A DNA stretch of 64,000 bases from Inia geoffrensis (lineage: Eukaryota; Chordata; Mammalia; Artiodactyla; Iniidae), in assembly GCA_036417435.1 (NCBI GenBank), contig CM070900.1, positions 30,419,496 to 30,483,495 on the forward strand, in the 5' to 3' direction. The stretch's first letter is position 1. Each line of letters begins with the position of its first letter. Of this stretch, positions 34,922 through 46,339 are shown piece after piece. Below the pieces are notes generated by a model. It saw only the letters and a list, made by a program, of their open reading frames with translations, was not told where the DNA came from and ran no database searches. A program made the position numbers and the translations under genes.

Positions 34922-35427
34922 TACCTATAAGAAAAAAAGCATTAAATTCTGTAATAAGTATTTGATGTGAAAGACCAAACTGAAACTGAAAATCAAAATA
35001 GCTATATAGGTGTACAATAGCACCCATTCCACCAAAACAAAACACAAAAATAAACAAGAACAAAATCTCTGATTTTGTATTATGCTTTTTTTATGTTCAC
35101 ACTATTTTTCTACTCAGAAACCATAAAGATGACACTCACACAAATACTACTGTCTAGGATTAATGTGAAAAGTAAATCACAGTAATGGAGAATCACCCAT
35201 TATCTCAAATGAAATGACTAAATAGAAAGACTGAATTATTTCACAAAATTCCTCAATTCTTCACCTTCTGTCAGAACCAAATAATTCCGTGCATTATTTT
35301 GCTCATTCTGTATTAGAACTTATTTCTTTATTTTCTGTTGTTGGATTAGAACCATTCTGTTGTAATCTACAATGTTTTTCACAGGTTCGGGTTATGAAAA
35401 ATATATAAGGCCTAAGAAATTCTGTGT

Positions 35428-35940
35428 GTGATGGTTAATTTTATGTGTTAACTTGACTGGGCCATGAAGTGCTCAGATATTTGGTCAAACATTACTGTGG
35501 GTTTCTGTAAGGGTGTTTTTGGATGAGTTTAACATTTAAATCAACAGATTTAATAAAGCAGATTGCCCTCCCTAATGTGAGTGGGCCTCATTCAATCAGT
35601 TGAAGGTATGAATAGAACAAAATGCTGACCTTCCCATGAGTAAGGAGAAATTCCTCCTGCCTAACTGCCTTCAAGCTTGGACATCAGTTTTCTTCCTGCC
35701 TTTGGGCTCAAACTGAAACATCATCTCTTACTGGGTCTTGAGCTTCCCAGCCTTTAGACTGGAATTGACACCATTGGCCCTCTTGCTTCTCAGGCCATCA
35801 GACTTAGGCTAAAAGTACACCGTCAGGTCTCCTGGGTCTCTAGCTTGCTGACTGAGATCTTGGGACTTATCAGCCTCCATAATTGTGTGAGCCAATTCAT
35901 TATAATATGTATATACACCCTATTGGTTCTGTTTCTCTGA
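35428..35940 (+). mobile_element. ERVL-type solo LTR (MLT2-like)
   Basis: The block starts 'tgtgatggttaattttatgtg' and continues with 'taacttgactgggccatg', 'tatttggtcaaacatta', 'aagcagattgccctccctaatg', 'cctcattcaatcagttgaagg', 'cagcctccataattgtgtgag' and 'ccctattggttctgtttctctg'. The order and ends match an ERVL-class LTR. It is a solo LTR with no coding region. Subfamily was not determined. Confidence 0.75.
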
Positions 35941-37486
35941 CTAAATCACTGTGTAAGAAAAGTGTATCTTCTATGATAGCTGGAAATTGTATTACTATTA
36001 GGCATATACACGTAACGAGAAAAAAAAACTATTGCCACTATCATCCAGGAGTATAAAAATAATGTATGCTCATTGTAAAAACAAAACAAAAGATACAAAA
36101 AAACAGAAAAGACTAAAAGTTGCTCATCTTGCATATCAAATATAACTACCATTTATATATGGGTGTGTGTTTACACTGCTTTATATACTGCCTTCATCAT
36201 TAATGATATACTTTGAATATCCTTAATTTCAATAAACATTTTTCTACATCATTTCCATTAACTACACACCAATTTCCTATTGTTCAACATTTAAGTTGTT
36301 TCTAATCTTTTATATAATAGCCAAAACAAAAAGAGACACCACAGTATGTATGTATCAGGCAAGGTCTTGAGGGTGGAATTTCAGGGTGAAAATATTGTTG
36401 AAAAATGCCAAATCATACTATACTTCTAGAGCCGTTAGTAGGTCATTACTAAGTGATTTGAAACAAGCTAATAACTTTTGATAATGCCTTCTTCTTAGAA
36501 GGCAAAAGAAACTAGAAGTCACAAATGGAGGATGGTGTCCAAGATTGTGGATTGTTGTCTTGGGGAAAAAAAAATCAGGAGACCTTTCAGGAAATGGAGG
36601 GAAAGATCTAAAAACCAGCTCCACTAATGCCAGCAACTGGTTGCAGGGTGTAGTTGCCAGTCATTTAAAGGTGAGCAGACTGTCTCCTGTTTGCTGCTGA
36701 GGAGACAGTCTGGGTGCATTTTGGCTTTCACACCAGCCAATTCTGAATCATTCTTCCTGGCTCATGCTGCTTCTCTCTTTCTCCAGTCCCCTTCATAAAT
36801 CATACATCATGTGTTGGAGCAAAATGCTAGCCAGTTTCTGGGAGGAGAGAGGCATTTAAAATCAAATCACTAATTTTTCTGTTGCTTGTCATTAATTTTT
36901 AAGGGTTTAAAATGCCTCAAGGAAAATATATCTTTTGTGTCAGTAAAATGCATTTAATGGATTAAGAACACATGTCTGTTATATATTTGTCTATGTAAAA
37001 GATATATAAATGTAGATAGATGGATAGATACATAGATGGGTGGATAGATACATAGACAGATAATCTTTATACAAGGGTGATTATTTTTTAGTTCTCCCCA
37101 ACAGGGAAATCCAAAGACATTTAATCTATATTCCTTATTTTTCACATGAATAAATTTGCCAATCTCTAGCAAGTGCCAAATGCAAATTTATTATAATTTT
37201 AAATTGGATCTATAATGGGCTCAGTGACAAAACATATGATTTAATATTCTTCATTATAGTATTGTTTATGTTCTATTGGAAAATTCCTTTATTACTAGTT
37301 AACCACATTAATTTTCCCTAAGGAGTCTGATTATCCATTAATCCTTTAAATAGATATGTCACCCTGGACTGACTAAAGAACTGAGTTTAATCTTTGATGG
37401 AGACCACATGATGTCTTAGGAGAAGGAAAGGGGGAAATATCCATTCTGTGTAATAAAGCACCATGGGATGGGGTAAAGAGTGAACG
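35941..37486. other. Unique DNA with a possible old repeat and a GATA tract
   Basis: The part at about 36040-36310 ('aataatgtatgctcattgtaaaa', 'acatttttctacatcatttcc', 'cctattgttcaacatttaag') looks like an ancient interspersed repeat that I cannot name. A degenerate GATA/GATG tract lies at about 36989-37062. No gene was recognised. Confidence 0.5.
36989..37062. repeat. Degenerate (GATA)n microsatellite
   Basis: Repeated gata, gatg and caga units at roughly 4-bp spacing (gtagatagatggatagatac and onward) form an imperfect microsatellite. Confidence 0.85.
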
Positions 37487-38150
37487 TACAGTAGTCTCTC
37501 TTATCCACAGTTTCACTTTCTGCGGTTTTGGTTACCTCTGGTAAACTGCAATCTGAAAATATTAAATGGAAAATTCCAGAAATAAGCCACAAATTTGAAA
37601 TTGTGTGCCATTCTGGGTGGCATGATGGAATCTCTTGCTGTCTGGCACCATCCTGCTCCATCCTGTCTGGGATCCCCAACCATCAACATCTTCTGCTCCT
37701 GATATCTAACCATCAACATCATCATGGCTCAATGATCCAGAATCACCCAAAGCAGATGATCTTCCTTCTGTTGTATGTCAGAAGGTCAGTAGTAGCCAAA
37801 TGCTACCTTGTGACATGTTTGTGTCATTTATCTTGCTTCATCTCATCACATCATATAGGCATTTTATCATCTTTCATCATCACAAGAAGTGAATAGAGTA
37901 CAATAAGATATTCTGAGTGAGAGAGACCACATTCATATAACTTTTATCACAGTATATTGTTATAATTGTTCTATTTTATTAATGTCGTTAACCTCTTACT
38001 GTGCCTAATTTATAAATTAAACTTTATCATAAGTATGTATATATAGAAAAAAACACAATATATAGAGGATTTAGTACTATCTGTGGTTTTCAGGCATCCA
38101 CTGGGGGTCTTGCAATGTAGCTCCCATAGATAAGGAGGGAATACGGTGTA
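37487..38150. mobile_element. Tigger-type (TcMar) non-autonomous DNA transposon
   Basis: The left end 'cagtagtctctcttatccacag' (from 37489) and the reverse complement of the right end (ending 38148, 'caccgtattccctccttatc') form imperfect terminal inverted repeats of the Tigger type. TA dinucleotides at 37487-37488 and 38149-38150 are the expected target duplication of Tc1/mariner elements. Internal landmarks 'gaaaatattaaatggaaaattcc' and 'aaattgtgtgccattctg' support the family. The element is ~660 bp and encodes no recognisable transposase, so it is an internally deleted derivative. Confidence 0.85.
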
Positions 38151-38882
38151 GACCTTCTTCCTTGACTTAACCAAAAATCATGTTATAGCTTGAAGCACAG
38201 GGTTAAATTTTTCTTCAGATTTTCTTCTGAACTAGCCTATATAGAGATGATACACTTATACACTTCAGTATTTTTTATCTTCATCACAAAAGTGCTAGTT
38301 TTTAGTAAAGTAGGACCTCTTGACAATTCTTATTAAACTGTTTTTATTACTGAAGAAGCTAAGCTCCAGGTACAGAACCCAGCAAAATCATAAAAATTTA
38401 TGGTGAACCATTATAGAGACACTGTATAAAGTCACTACAGAAGTCTGAGTAAGAATTTATTTAGATTTTGAGATATTTTATTTGGCAAAGCTTAAAAAAT
38501 AAGAGCAAAGGAAATCTCTTTTAAATCATTCCTTTCTGGAACTGAACATTCAATAATTCTTTCTAAGTGGAATATATTCCCTTGGCTCTATCCTTTTTAC
38601 TTTATTGTTTTTCCACATAATTCATAGTATTTTTATCAGTCTAGAAGCTGGGTCAGAAATCTAAGCCCTTGAGAATCCTACCAATAAATCATTACAGATT
38701 TCCTATTCATTCTCCAATTATACACAAGGAACACATAGCATTTACACAAACAACACAATTTCATTCCGACATTCATTCCACATATATTCACTAGGCACCT
38801 AGAAGTTAGGGAGCCGTCATGAGACAATAAATGTATATCATTTCTCTTGGGAGAAACTGCAAACAGCTTAATAAAGCTACCT
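38151..38882. other. Unique DNA, possible short L2 piece
   Basis: No gene was recognised. 'cattcattccacatatattcactaggcacctag' at about 38768-38803 resembles a reversed L2 end, but the match is short. Confidence 0.5.
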
Positions 38883-39170
38883 CTTCCTCTTTTTTTTTTT
38901 TTTTTTTTAACATCTTTATTGGAGTATAATTGCTTTACAATGGTGTGTTAGTTTCTGCTTTATAACAAAGTGAATCAGTTATACATATACATATGTTCCC
39001 ATATCTCTTCCCTCTTGCGTCTCCCTCCCTCCCACCCTCCCTATCCCACCCCTCCAGGTGGTCAGAAAGCACTGAGCTGATCTCCCTGTGCTATGCGGCT
39101 GCTTCCCACTAGCTATCTACCTTACGCTTGGTAGTGTATATATGTCCATGCCTCTCTCTCGCTTCCTCTT
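38883..39170 (-). mobile_element. Short 5'-truncated LINE-1 3' end with target-site duplication
   Basis: The body is about 38892-39161. Poly-T is followed by 'aacatctttattggagtataattgctttacaatgg' and 'actgagctgatctccctgtgc', the same 3' UTR type as the copies at 9244-9610 and 27139. It stops after ~270 bp. The 9-bp repeat cttcctctt at 38883-38891 and 39162-39170 is the probable target duplication; it is T/C-rich, so weaker evidence than a complex one. Confidence 0.9.
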
Positions 39171-39171
39171 A

Positions 39172-39620
39172 TTTCACAGCGTTTCTCCCTTGTTCCCTGG
39201 CTCTAGCCCCACTGGCTTTTCCACTCCTCCAATGTACCTCCTGAGATTCGAGATCTCTCTTGCCATTGGCCCTTGATATCTCCGTTCCCTTTGTATGGAA
39301 CCTTCTTACCACACTCTTCCATAGTTAATTCCTAATCAGGTAACTCCTTTCCCATCCTTTCTTTGACTTAAGATTTTTGTCCCTCAAGACTAGATCAGAT
39401 TCCTTTGTTATATGTTCTTTTTGCTAATTATAATTACATAAACATTAGAGTGATTCTTTCATGGACATCTATCTTGTCTATCTCCCTCTCAAACTGTTAA
39501 GTTTCATGAGAAAAGGACTATGCCTTTTTTCTGTAACAATTTTATCCCCGAGTCCATGTGCGTTGCCTAGAAAATGAAAAACATGCTAGAAAGAATGCTC
39601 ACAGAATAGTCAGTGAATTA
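39172..39620 (+). mobile_element. L2 LINE 3' fragment
   Basis: 'ctagccccactggcttttcc', 'cttgccattggcccttgatatc', 'gttccctttgtatggaacc', 'cttgtctatctccctctcaaactgttaagtttcatgag' and 'gactatgcctttt' follow the L2 3' region in sense order. The distal end is degraded. Confidence 0.8.
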
Positions 39621-39961
39621 AAATTGTAAGCAATTGCCTTGAATGTACAATATAATTGGGGAGTCAAGGCTTGCACATACATTCCATAAACAAACAAATA
39701 AAAAAGCAAAATAACAATCCAAGTGAATGTGACATGAGTGATGAGTGATGGAAGTAATATAGGCTTATATAATTTCAGTCAAAGATGAAGGGTGCCATGG
39801 GCCAAGTGCTATAGAGATGAGGTTATAGGAGGGCTTTTGTGAGATGTGGAGGATTTGGATAAGTGGTTAAAAAGAAAGAAAGAAAGAAATCTGGATTCTT
39901 TATAGTATACTACAAAACTCTACCCCAGTATTTGGAAGAAAGCTTTTTTTCTTTTTTTTTT

Positions 39962-40265
39962 GATAGGTAAGAAGTAGATTTATTAATATCCTTCGTAAAG
40001 AGGTTGCAGGAAAATGGGGCACAAGAGGATGGTCAAGTCCCAGGTCTTCGGCAAGTTCCTGGGACAGGCCACCAAGTGAGGGTCCTTGGCTCTGGGCAGC
40101 AAAGTATTCAAGAGTAAGCCATAGTAAAGGGAAAGCAGAGATACACATTCCAGAGACAGAACGTGGGCCATATCAGAAGGCTAGAGCAGCCCTGGGAGAA
40201 ATACACTCCACAGGCAGAGTGCTGGCCGTCTCAGAAGGCAAGCTGGAAGAAGGCTTTGAAGAGAG
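39962..40265 (-). repeat. Interspersed repeat of uncertain family with internal duplication
   Basis: The sequence after a short T-rich run ('tagatttattaatatcc', 'aagttcctgggacaggccaccaag', 'ggctctgggcagcaaagtattc') looks like a repeat seen in artiodactyl-type genomes, possibly an LTR read in reverse. I cannot name it. Inside it two imperfect ~45-bp units lie at about 40138-40182 and 40196-40240, each running from 'gaga..tacac' through 'ggcc.t.tcagaaggc'. Confidence 0.5.
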
Positions 40266-41429
40266 ATGCAAGAAGCCAAAAGATCAGTTAAAGATGAATA
40301 ACAGTAGGATAAGCATGAGCAGTGAGAGCTTGGACCAGGTGGTTAAGTGGTCCAAGTGGAGAAGGTGGAGGAGTGATTAATTCAACAAGTTTCACCGGCA
40401 GAAGCTGGGTAGCAAAGACACATGTGCACAGACATACACATACAGCGTGAATTTTATGACAGATTCGATTCAGAGGGCAAACAAGAGAAAACAATCAAAG
40501 ATGGCTCCAAGATTTCACTTTAATGTGAGTGCTATTTTTCACGAAATATATTATATTATATTTATAAACGATATCATATGTTAAACGTTAACTGTGAAGA
40601 ACTGTGTACAATTATTTATAAGCATTATTTTGTTTTAGCCAAAAAACAACATAACGTGAAGGAGGCATTATTCTTCTCCAGTGAGCTGAGGCAGTTGCCA
40701 GGAGTCATGTCACAATTAAGGGGCACAACTGGGGCTCAGGTTCAGTTTCTTTGTCTCAAAAGCCCTGCCCAGGGCTACCATAAACTGCTTCTCTCTGCAT
40801 TTTATTTCTTTTAGAGGTTGGTTTATTGTGTGATACAGTAAAAACATCATACTAATTTACTGTTCTCTTCATGCTAGATAAAACAATGACAGGACAGGTT
40901 TCAATAAGATCTGCCCTAGAATAAAATGTTGAAGTAGGTAAAGTTTGCTTTAGGCTTCGCCCAACTCTCTCAACTCTCCCTCTCACTCCATACTGCCTCT
41001 GGCTCACTCTGACTGCTCACCCAAAGCTCACCCTTTAAATACTCCTTCCATGTACTCAGAACAAACATATGCTATAACGGTTCTACTACAACTGTGGACC
41101 TTGACGAAGAGTAAGTCTCTGGGTTTATTCATTGAATACACTTCTCTTTCCAACTGGTTTGGGGACTAACTTAATTCAGACTAAAGTGTTAATGTATGTT
41201 AACCAGCTTTCTCATAAAACCTGCATTTTAATGTTAAACTTAATAATTTCAGCTAACGAGTTCTAATATTTGCAGGCACTGAAACCTGCATATTAAAAAC
41301 AGATACAAGCACTGTTGCCTTCATTAACAGGATGTGCCTTCAACCCCATCAGTCAAAAAAAAAAAAAAATTAGTAAGGGACATGGGGAAAATATTCTAGT
41401 TCTCTGAGTAATCCATTTTGAAATCTACT
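40266..41429. other. Unique DNA, nothing classified
   Basis: No gene was recognised. A poly-A run lies at about 41356-41370, just upstream of the next L1. Confidence 0.55.
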
Positions 41430-41470
41430 GTTCTGAACACCTAGAAGAATTAAAGAACAAACAAACAGAA

Positions 41471-42150
41471 ATGAACAATACAATAAGTGAAATGAAAAAT
41501 ACACTAGACAGAACCAATAGCAGAATAACTGAGGAAGAAGAATGGATAAGTGACCTGGAAGACAGAATGGTGGAATTCAATGCCACAGAACAGAATAAAG
41601 AAAAAAGATTGACAAGAAATGAAGACAGCCTAAGAAGACCGCTGGGACATTAAACACACCAACATTCACATTATAGGGGTCCCAGAAGGAGAAGAGAGAG
41701 AGAAAGGACCCGAGGAAATATATGAAGAGATTAGGGTCAAAAACTTCCCTAAATTGGGAAAGGAAATAGCCACCCAAGTCCAGAAAGCACAGGGTGTCCC
41801 AGGGAGGATAAACCCAAGAAGAAACATGCCAAGACACATAGCAATCAAACTGACAAAAATCAAAGACAAAGAAAAATTATTAAAAGCAACAAGGAAAAAC
41901 AACAAATAACATACAAGGAAGCTCCCATAAGGTTAACAGCTGATTTCTCAGCAGAAACTCTACAAGCCAGAAGGGAGTGGCACGATATATTTAAAATGAT
42001 GAAAAGGAAGAACCTACAGGCAAGATTACTCTACCCAGCAAGGATCTCATTCAGATTCGACAGAGATATCAAAAGCTTTACAGACAAGCAAAAGCTAAGA
42101 GAATTCAGCACCACCAAACCAGGTTTACAACAAATGCTAAAGGAACTTCT
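41471..42150 (+). pseudogene. L1 ORF1 remnant, frameshifted
   Basis: The frame at 41471-41653 encodes coiled-coil sequence (NNTISEMKNTLDRTNSRITE, WISDLEDRMVEFNATEQNKE) and then breaks near 41640 (RNEDSLRRPLGH), where other copies continue into the RNA-recognition domain. Nucleotide similarity continues ('ataggggtcccagaaggagaag', 'ttaacagctgatttctcagc', 'ccagaagggagtggcacg') to 'aaaggaacttctctaggcagg' at about 42135-42160, the ORF1 end. The start of ORF1 is missing through 5' truncation. Confidence 0.85.
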
Positions 42151-42209
42151 CTAGGCAGGAAACACAAGAGAACAAAAGGACGTACAAAAACAAACCCATA
42201 ACGATTAAG

Positions 42210-42900
42210 AAAATGGAAATAGGAACATACATATTGATAATTACTTAAAATGTAAATGGATTAAATGCTGCAAACAAAAGACAGGGGCTCGCTGAATGGA
42301 TACAAAAACAAGACCCACTTCAGACCTAGGGATACATACAGACTGAAAGTGAGGGGATAGAAAAAGATATTCTGTGCAAATGGAATCAAAAGAAAGCTGG
42401 AGTAGCAATACTCATATCAGATAAAATATACTTTAAAATAAAGAACGTTACAAGAGACAAGGAAGGACACTACATAATGATCAGGGGATCAATCCAAGAA
42501 GAAGATATAACAACTGTAAATATTTATGCACCCAACGTAGGAGCACCTCAATACATAAGGTAAATGCTAACAGCTATAAAAGGGGAAATCGATGGTAACA
42601 CAATAATAATGGGGGCCTTTCACACCTCACTTACACCCATGGACAGATCACACCAGACAGAAAATTAATAAGGAAACACAAGCTTAAAATGACAAGATAG
42701 GCCAGATAGATTTGATATTTATAGGACATTCCATCTGAAAACAGCAGATTACACTTTTTTCTCAAGTACACATGGAACATTCCCCAGGATAGATCACATT
42801 CTGGGTCACAAATCAAGCCTTGGTAAATTTAAGAAAACTGAAATCATATCAAGCACCTTTTCCAACCACAGCGCTATGAGATTAGAAATCAATTACAGGG
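42210..42900 (+). pseudogene. L1 ORF2 endonuclease remnant, degraded
   Basis: Nucleotide similarity to the endonuclease part of ORF2 is clear ('aaatgtaaatggattaaatgc', 'atacatacagactgaaagtg', 'gatcaatccaagaagaagatat', 'gatagatcacattctgggtcac'), but no long frame survives. About 20 bases seem to be missing near 42322, where 'agacccacttcagacctaggg' skips the expected 'gtctacaagag' segment. In contrast, the endonuclease of the L1 at 28852-29550 is open throughout. Confidence 0.8.
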
Positions 42901-43027
42901 GGAAAAAACCCGTAAAAACCCAAAGACTTGCAGGCTAAACGATACACTACTAAGTAACCAAGAGATCACTGAAGAAATCAAAGAGGAAATCACAAAATAC
43001 CTAGAGACAAATGATAACGAAAACACA

Positions 43028-43571
43028 ATGAACCAAATCCTATGGGATGCAGCAAAAGCAGTTCTAAAAGGGAAGTTTATAGCAATACAATCCTACCTCA
43101 AGAAACAAGAAAAATCTCCAATAAACAACCTAACCTCACACCTAAAGGAACTAGAGAAAGAACAAACAAAACCTAAAGTTAGTAGAAGGAAAGAAATCAT
43201 AAAGATCAGAGCAGAAATAAATGAAATAGAAACAAAGAAAATAATAGCAAAGATCAATAAAACTAAAAGCTGGTTCTCTGAGAAGATAAACAAAATTGAT
43301 AAACCTTTAGCCAGACTCACCAAGAAAAAGAGGGAGAGGACTCAATAAAATTAGAAATGAAAAAGGAGAAGTTACAATGGACACCACAGAAAAACAAAGC
43401 ATCATAAGAGACTACTACGAACAGCTCTATGCCAATAAAATGGACAACCTGGAAGAAATGGACAAATTCTTAGACAGGTATAACCTTCCAAGACTGAACC
43501 AGGAAGAAAGAGAAGATATCAACAGACCAAGCACAAGTAATGAAATGGAGACTGTGATTAAAATCTTCTAA
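43028..43571 (+). pseudogene. L1 ORF2 linker fragment
   Basis: Frames at 43028-43348 and 43377-43571 carry the region between endonuclease and reverse transcriptase: [40 protein letters not shown], then QSIIRDYYEQLYANKMDN and RYNLPRLNQEEREDINRPST. A frameshift or stop near 43348 separates them. Another frameshift near 43571 precedes the region that corresponds to SPGPDGFT ('ccaggaccagatggcttcac'). Confidence 0.85.
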
Positions 43572-43777
43572 CAAACAAAAGTCCAGGACCAGATGGCTTC
43601 ACAGGAGAATTCTAACAAACATTTAGAGAAGAGCTAGCCCTCATCCTTCTCAAACTCTTCCAAAAAATTGCAGAGGAAGGACAACTCCCAAACTCATTCT
43701 ATGAAGCCACCATCACCCTGATACAAAAAACAGACAAAGACACAACAAAAAAAGAAAATTACAGACCAATATCACTG

Positions 43778-44470
43778 ATGAATATAGATGCAAAAATCCT
43801 CAACAAGATACTAGCAAACAGAATCCAACAACACATTAAAGGGATCATACACCATGATCAAGTGGGATTTATCCCAGGGATGCGAGGATCCTTCAATATA
43901 TGCAAATCAATCAATGTGATGCACCATATTAACAAATTGAAGAAGAAAAACCATATGATCATCTCAATAGATGCTGAAAAAACTTTTGACAAAATTCAAA
44001 ACCCATTTATGATAAAAACTCTCCAGAAAGTGGGCATAAAGGGAACCTACCTCAACAAAATGAAGGCCACATATGACAGACCCACAGCAAACATCATTCT
44101 CAATGGTGAAAAACTGAAAGCATTTCCTCTAAGACCAGGAACAAGACAAGGATGTCCACTCTCACCACTATTATTCAACATAGTTTTGGAAGTCCTAGCC
44201 ACGGCAATCAGAGAAGAAAAAGAAACAGAAGGAATACAAATCAGAAAAGAAGAAGTAAATCTGTCCCTGTTTGCAGATGACACGATACTATACATAGAAA
44301 ATCCTAAAGATGCCACCAGAAAACTACTAGAGCTAATCAATGAATTTAGTAAAGTTGCAGGATACAAAATTAATGCACAGAAATCTCTTGCATTCCTATA
44401 CACTAACAGCAAAATATCAGAAAGAGAAATTAGGGAAACAATCCCATTTACCACTGCAACAAAAAGATGA
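43778..44470 (+). pseudogene. L1 ORF2 reverse transcriptase core, open over 230 residues
   Basis: This frame holds the palm and finger blocks of the L1 reverse transcriptase, which copies L1 RNA at the nicked target. All three catalytic aspartates are present: D65 in SIDAEKTFD (codon at 43970-43972) and D167-D168 in LFADDT (codons at 44276-44281). Other hallmark blocks are [31 protein letters not shown] and [13 protein letters not shown]. The frame ends at a TGA where related sequence continues K-Y-L-G-I. Upstream the reading breaks near 43571-43778, and downstream the ORF is interrupted again by a nested L1. The protein is not functional as a whole. Confidence 0.92.
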
Positions 44471-44536
44471 AAATACCTAGGAATAAACCTAACTGAGGCG
44501 GTAAAAGACCTGTACTCAGAAAACTATAAGACACTG

Positions 44537-44754
44537 ATGAAAGAAATCAAAGATGACACAAACAGATGGAGAGACACAACATGTTCTTGGACTGGAAGAA
44601 TCAATATTGTGAAAATGACTATACTTCCCAAAGCAATCTATAGATTCAATGCAATCCCTATCAAATCACCAATGGAATTTTTTACAGAACTAGAACAAAA
44701 AATTTTAAATTTTGTATGGAGAAACAAAAGACCCCAAATAGCCAAAGCAGTCTT
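44537..44754 (+). pseudogene. L1 ORF2 fragment just before the nested insertion
   Basis: The frame reads [40 protein letters not shown] and [15 protein letters not shown], the region directly after the reverse transcriptase palm. It is cut at 44754 by the poly-T of the nested element. In uninterrupted L1 the next residues would be those now found from about 45421 onward. Confidence 0.85.
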
Positions 44755-45430
44755 TTTTTTTTTTTTTTTAACATCGTTATTGGAATATAATTGCTTTACA
44801 ACGTTGTGTTAGTTTCTGTTGTATAACAAAGTGAATCAGCTCTACGTATACATATATCCCCAAATCTCCCCCACTTGCGTCTCCATCCCACCCTCCCTAT
44901 TCCACCCCTCACAAAGCATGGAGCTGAACTCCCTGTGCTATGTGGCTGCTTCCCCCAGCTATTTTACATTTGGTAGTGTATATACGTCAAGGTCACTCTC
45001 TCACTTCATTCCAGCTTACCCTTCCCCCTCCCTGTGTCCTCAAGTCCATTCTCTACCTCTGTATCTTTATTCCTGTCCTGCCCCTAGGTTTTTCAGAACC
45101 ATTTTATTTTTAGATTCATATATATGTGTTAACATACGGTATTTCTTTTTTCCTTCTGATTTACTTCACTCTGTATGACAGACTCTAGGTCCATCCACCT
45201 CACTACAAATAACTTAATTTCATTTCTTTTTATGGCTGAGTAATATTCCATTGTATATATGTGCCATATCTTCTTTAACCATTCATTTGTCGATGGACAC
45301 TTAGGTTGCTTCCATGACCTGGCTATTGTAAGTAGTGCTGCAATGAACATTGTGATACATGACTCTTTTTGAATTATGGTTTTCTCAGCCATCCCACTAC
45401 TGGGCAAATACCCTGAGCCAAAGAAATCTT
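44741..45430 (-). mobile_element. Nested LINE-1 with 5' inversion and 14-bp target-site duplication
   Basis: The body is 44755-45416. From the left: poly-T, the 3' UTR in reverse ('aacatcgttattggaatataattgc'), then the ORF2 C-terminus in reverse up to 'gaattatggttttctcag' at 45388. There the orientation flips: 45389-45416 reads 'ccatcccactactgggcaaa' onward in sense. The flip of the most 5' segment is the signature of twin priming during L1 insertion. The flanking 14-mers gccaaagcagtctt (44741-44754) and gccaaagaaatctt (45417-45430) differ at two positions and represent the target duplication. The insertion split the ORF2 of the host L1. Confidence 0.9.
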
Positions 45431-46339
45431 GAGGGAAAAAAATGGAGCTAGAGGAATCAGACTCACTGACTTCAGACTACAGTACAAAGCTACAGTAATC
45501 AAGACCATATTGTACTGGCACAAAAACAGACATATATAGTAATGGAACAGGATAGAAAGCCCAGAGATAAACCCATACACATGTGGTCAAGTAATCTATG
45601 ACAAAGGATGCAAGGGTATACAATGGAGAAAGGCAGTCTCTTCAATAAGCGAGGCTGGGAAAAGTGGACAGCTACATGCAAAAGCATGAAATTAGAACAC
45701 TCCCTAACACCATACACACAAATAAACTCAAAATGGATTAAAGACCTAAATGTAAGACCAGACTCTATAAAACTCTTAGAGGAAAACACAGGAAGAACAC
45801 TCTTTGACATACAGCACAGCAAGATCTTCTTTAACCTACCTCCTAGAGTAATGGAAATAAAAACAAAAATAAACAAATGGGACCTAATGAAACTTAAAAG
45901 CTTTTGCACAGCAAAGGAAACTACACACAAGACGAAAAGACAGCCCTCAAAATGGGAGAAAATATTTGCAAATGAATCAATGGACAAAGGATTAATCTCC
46001 AAAATATGTAAACACCTCATGCAGCTCAATATTAAAGAAACAAACAACCCAATCCAAAAATGGGCAGAAGACCTAAATAGACATCTCTCCAAAGAAGACA
46101 TACAGATGGCCAAGAGGCACATGAAAAGCTGCTCAACATCACTAATTATTAGAGAAATGAAAATCAAAACTACAATGAGGTATCACCTGACACCAGTTAC
46201 AATGGGCATCATCAGAAAATTTACAAACAACAAATGCTGGAGAGGGTGTGGAGAAAAGGGAACCCTCTTGCACTGTTGGTGGGAATGTGAACTGATACAG
46301 CCACTATGGAGAACGGTATGGAGGTTCCTTAAAATCTAA
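45421..46339 (+). pseudogene. L1 ORF2 C-terminal region of the host L1
   Basis: After the nested element the host ORF2 resumes. The long frame at 45608-46339 contains [75 protein letters not shown] and an intact cysteine-rich block ([20 protein letters not shown]) whose role in L1 RNA binding and retrotransposition is known. It ends prematurely at RFLKI because bases are missing near 46330 compared with related copies. The final ORF2 segment, around 46490-46640, follows in another frame. Confidence 0.9.
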
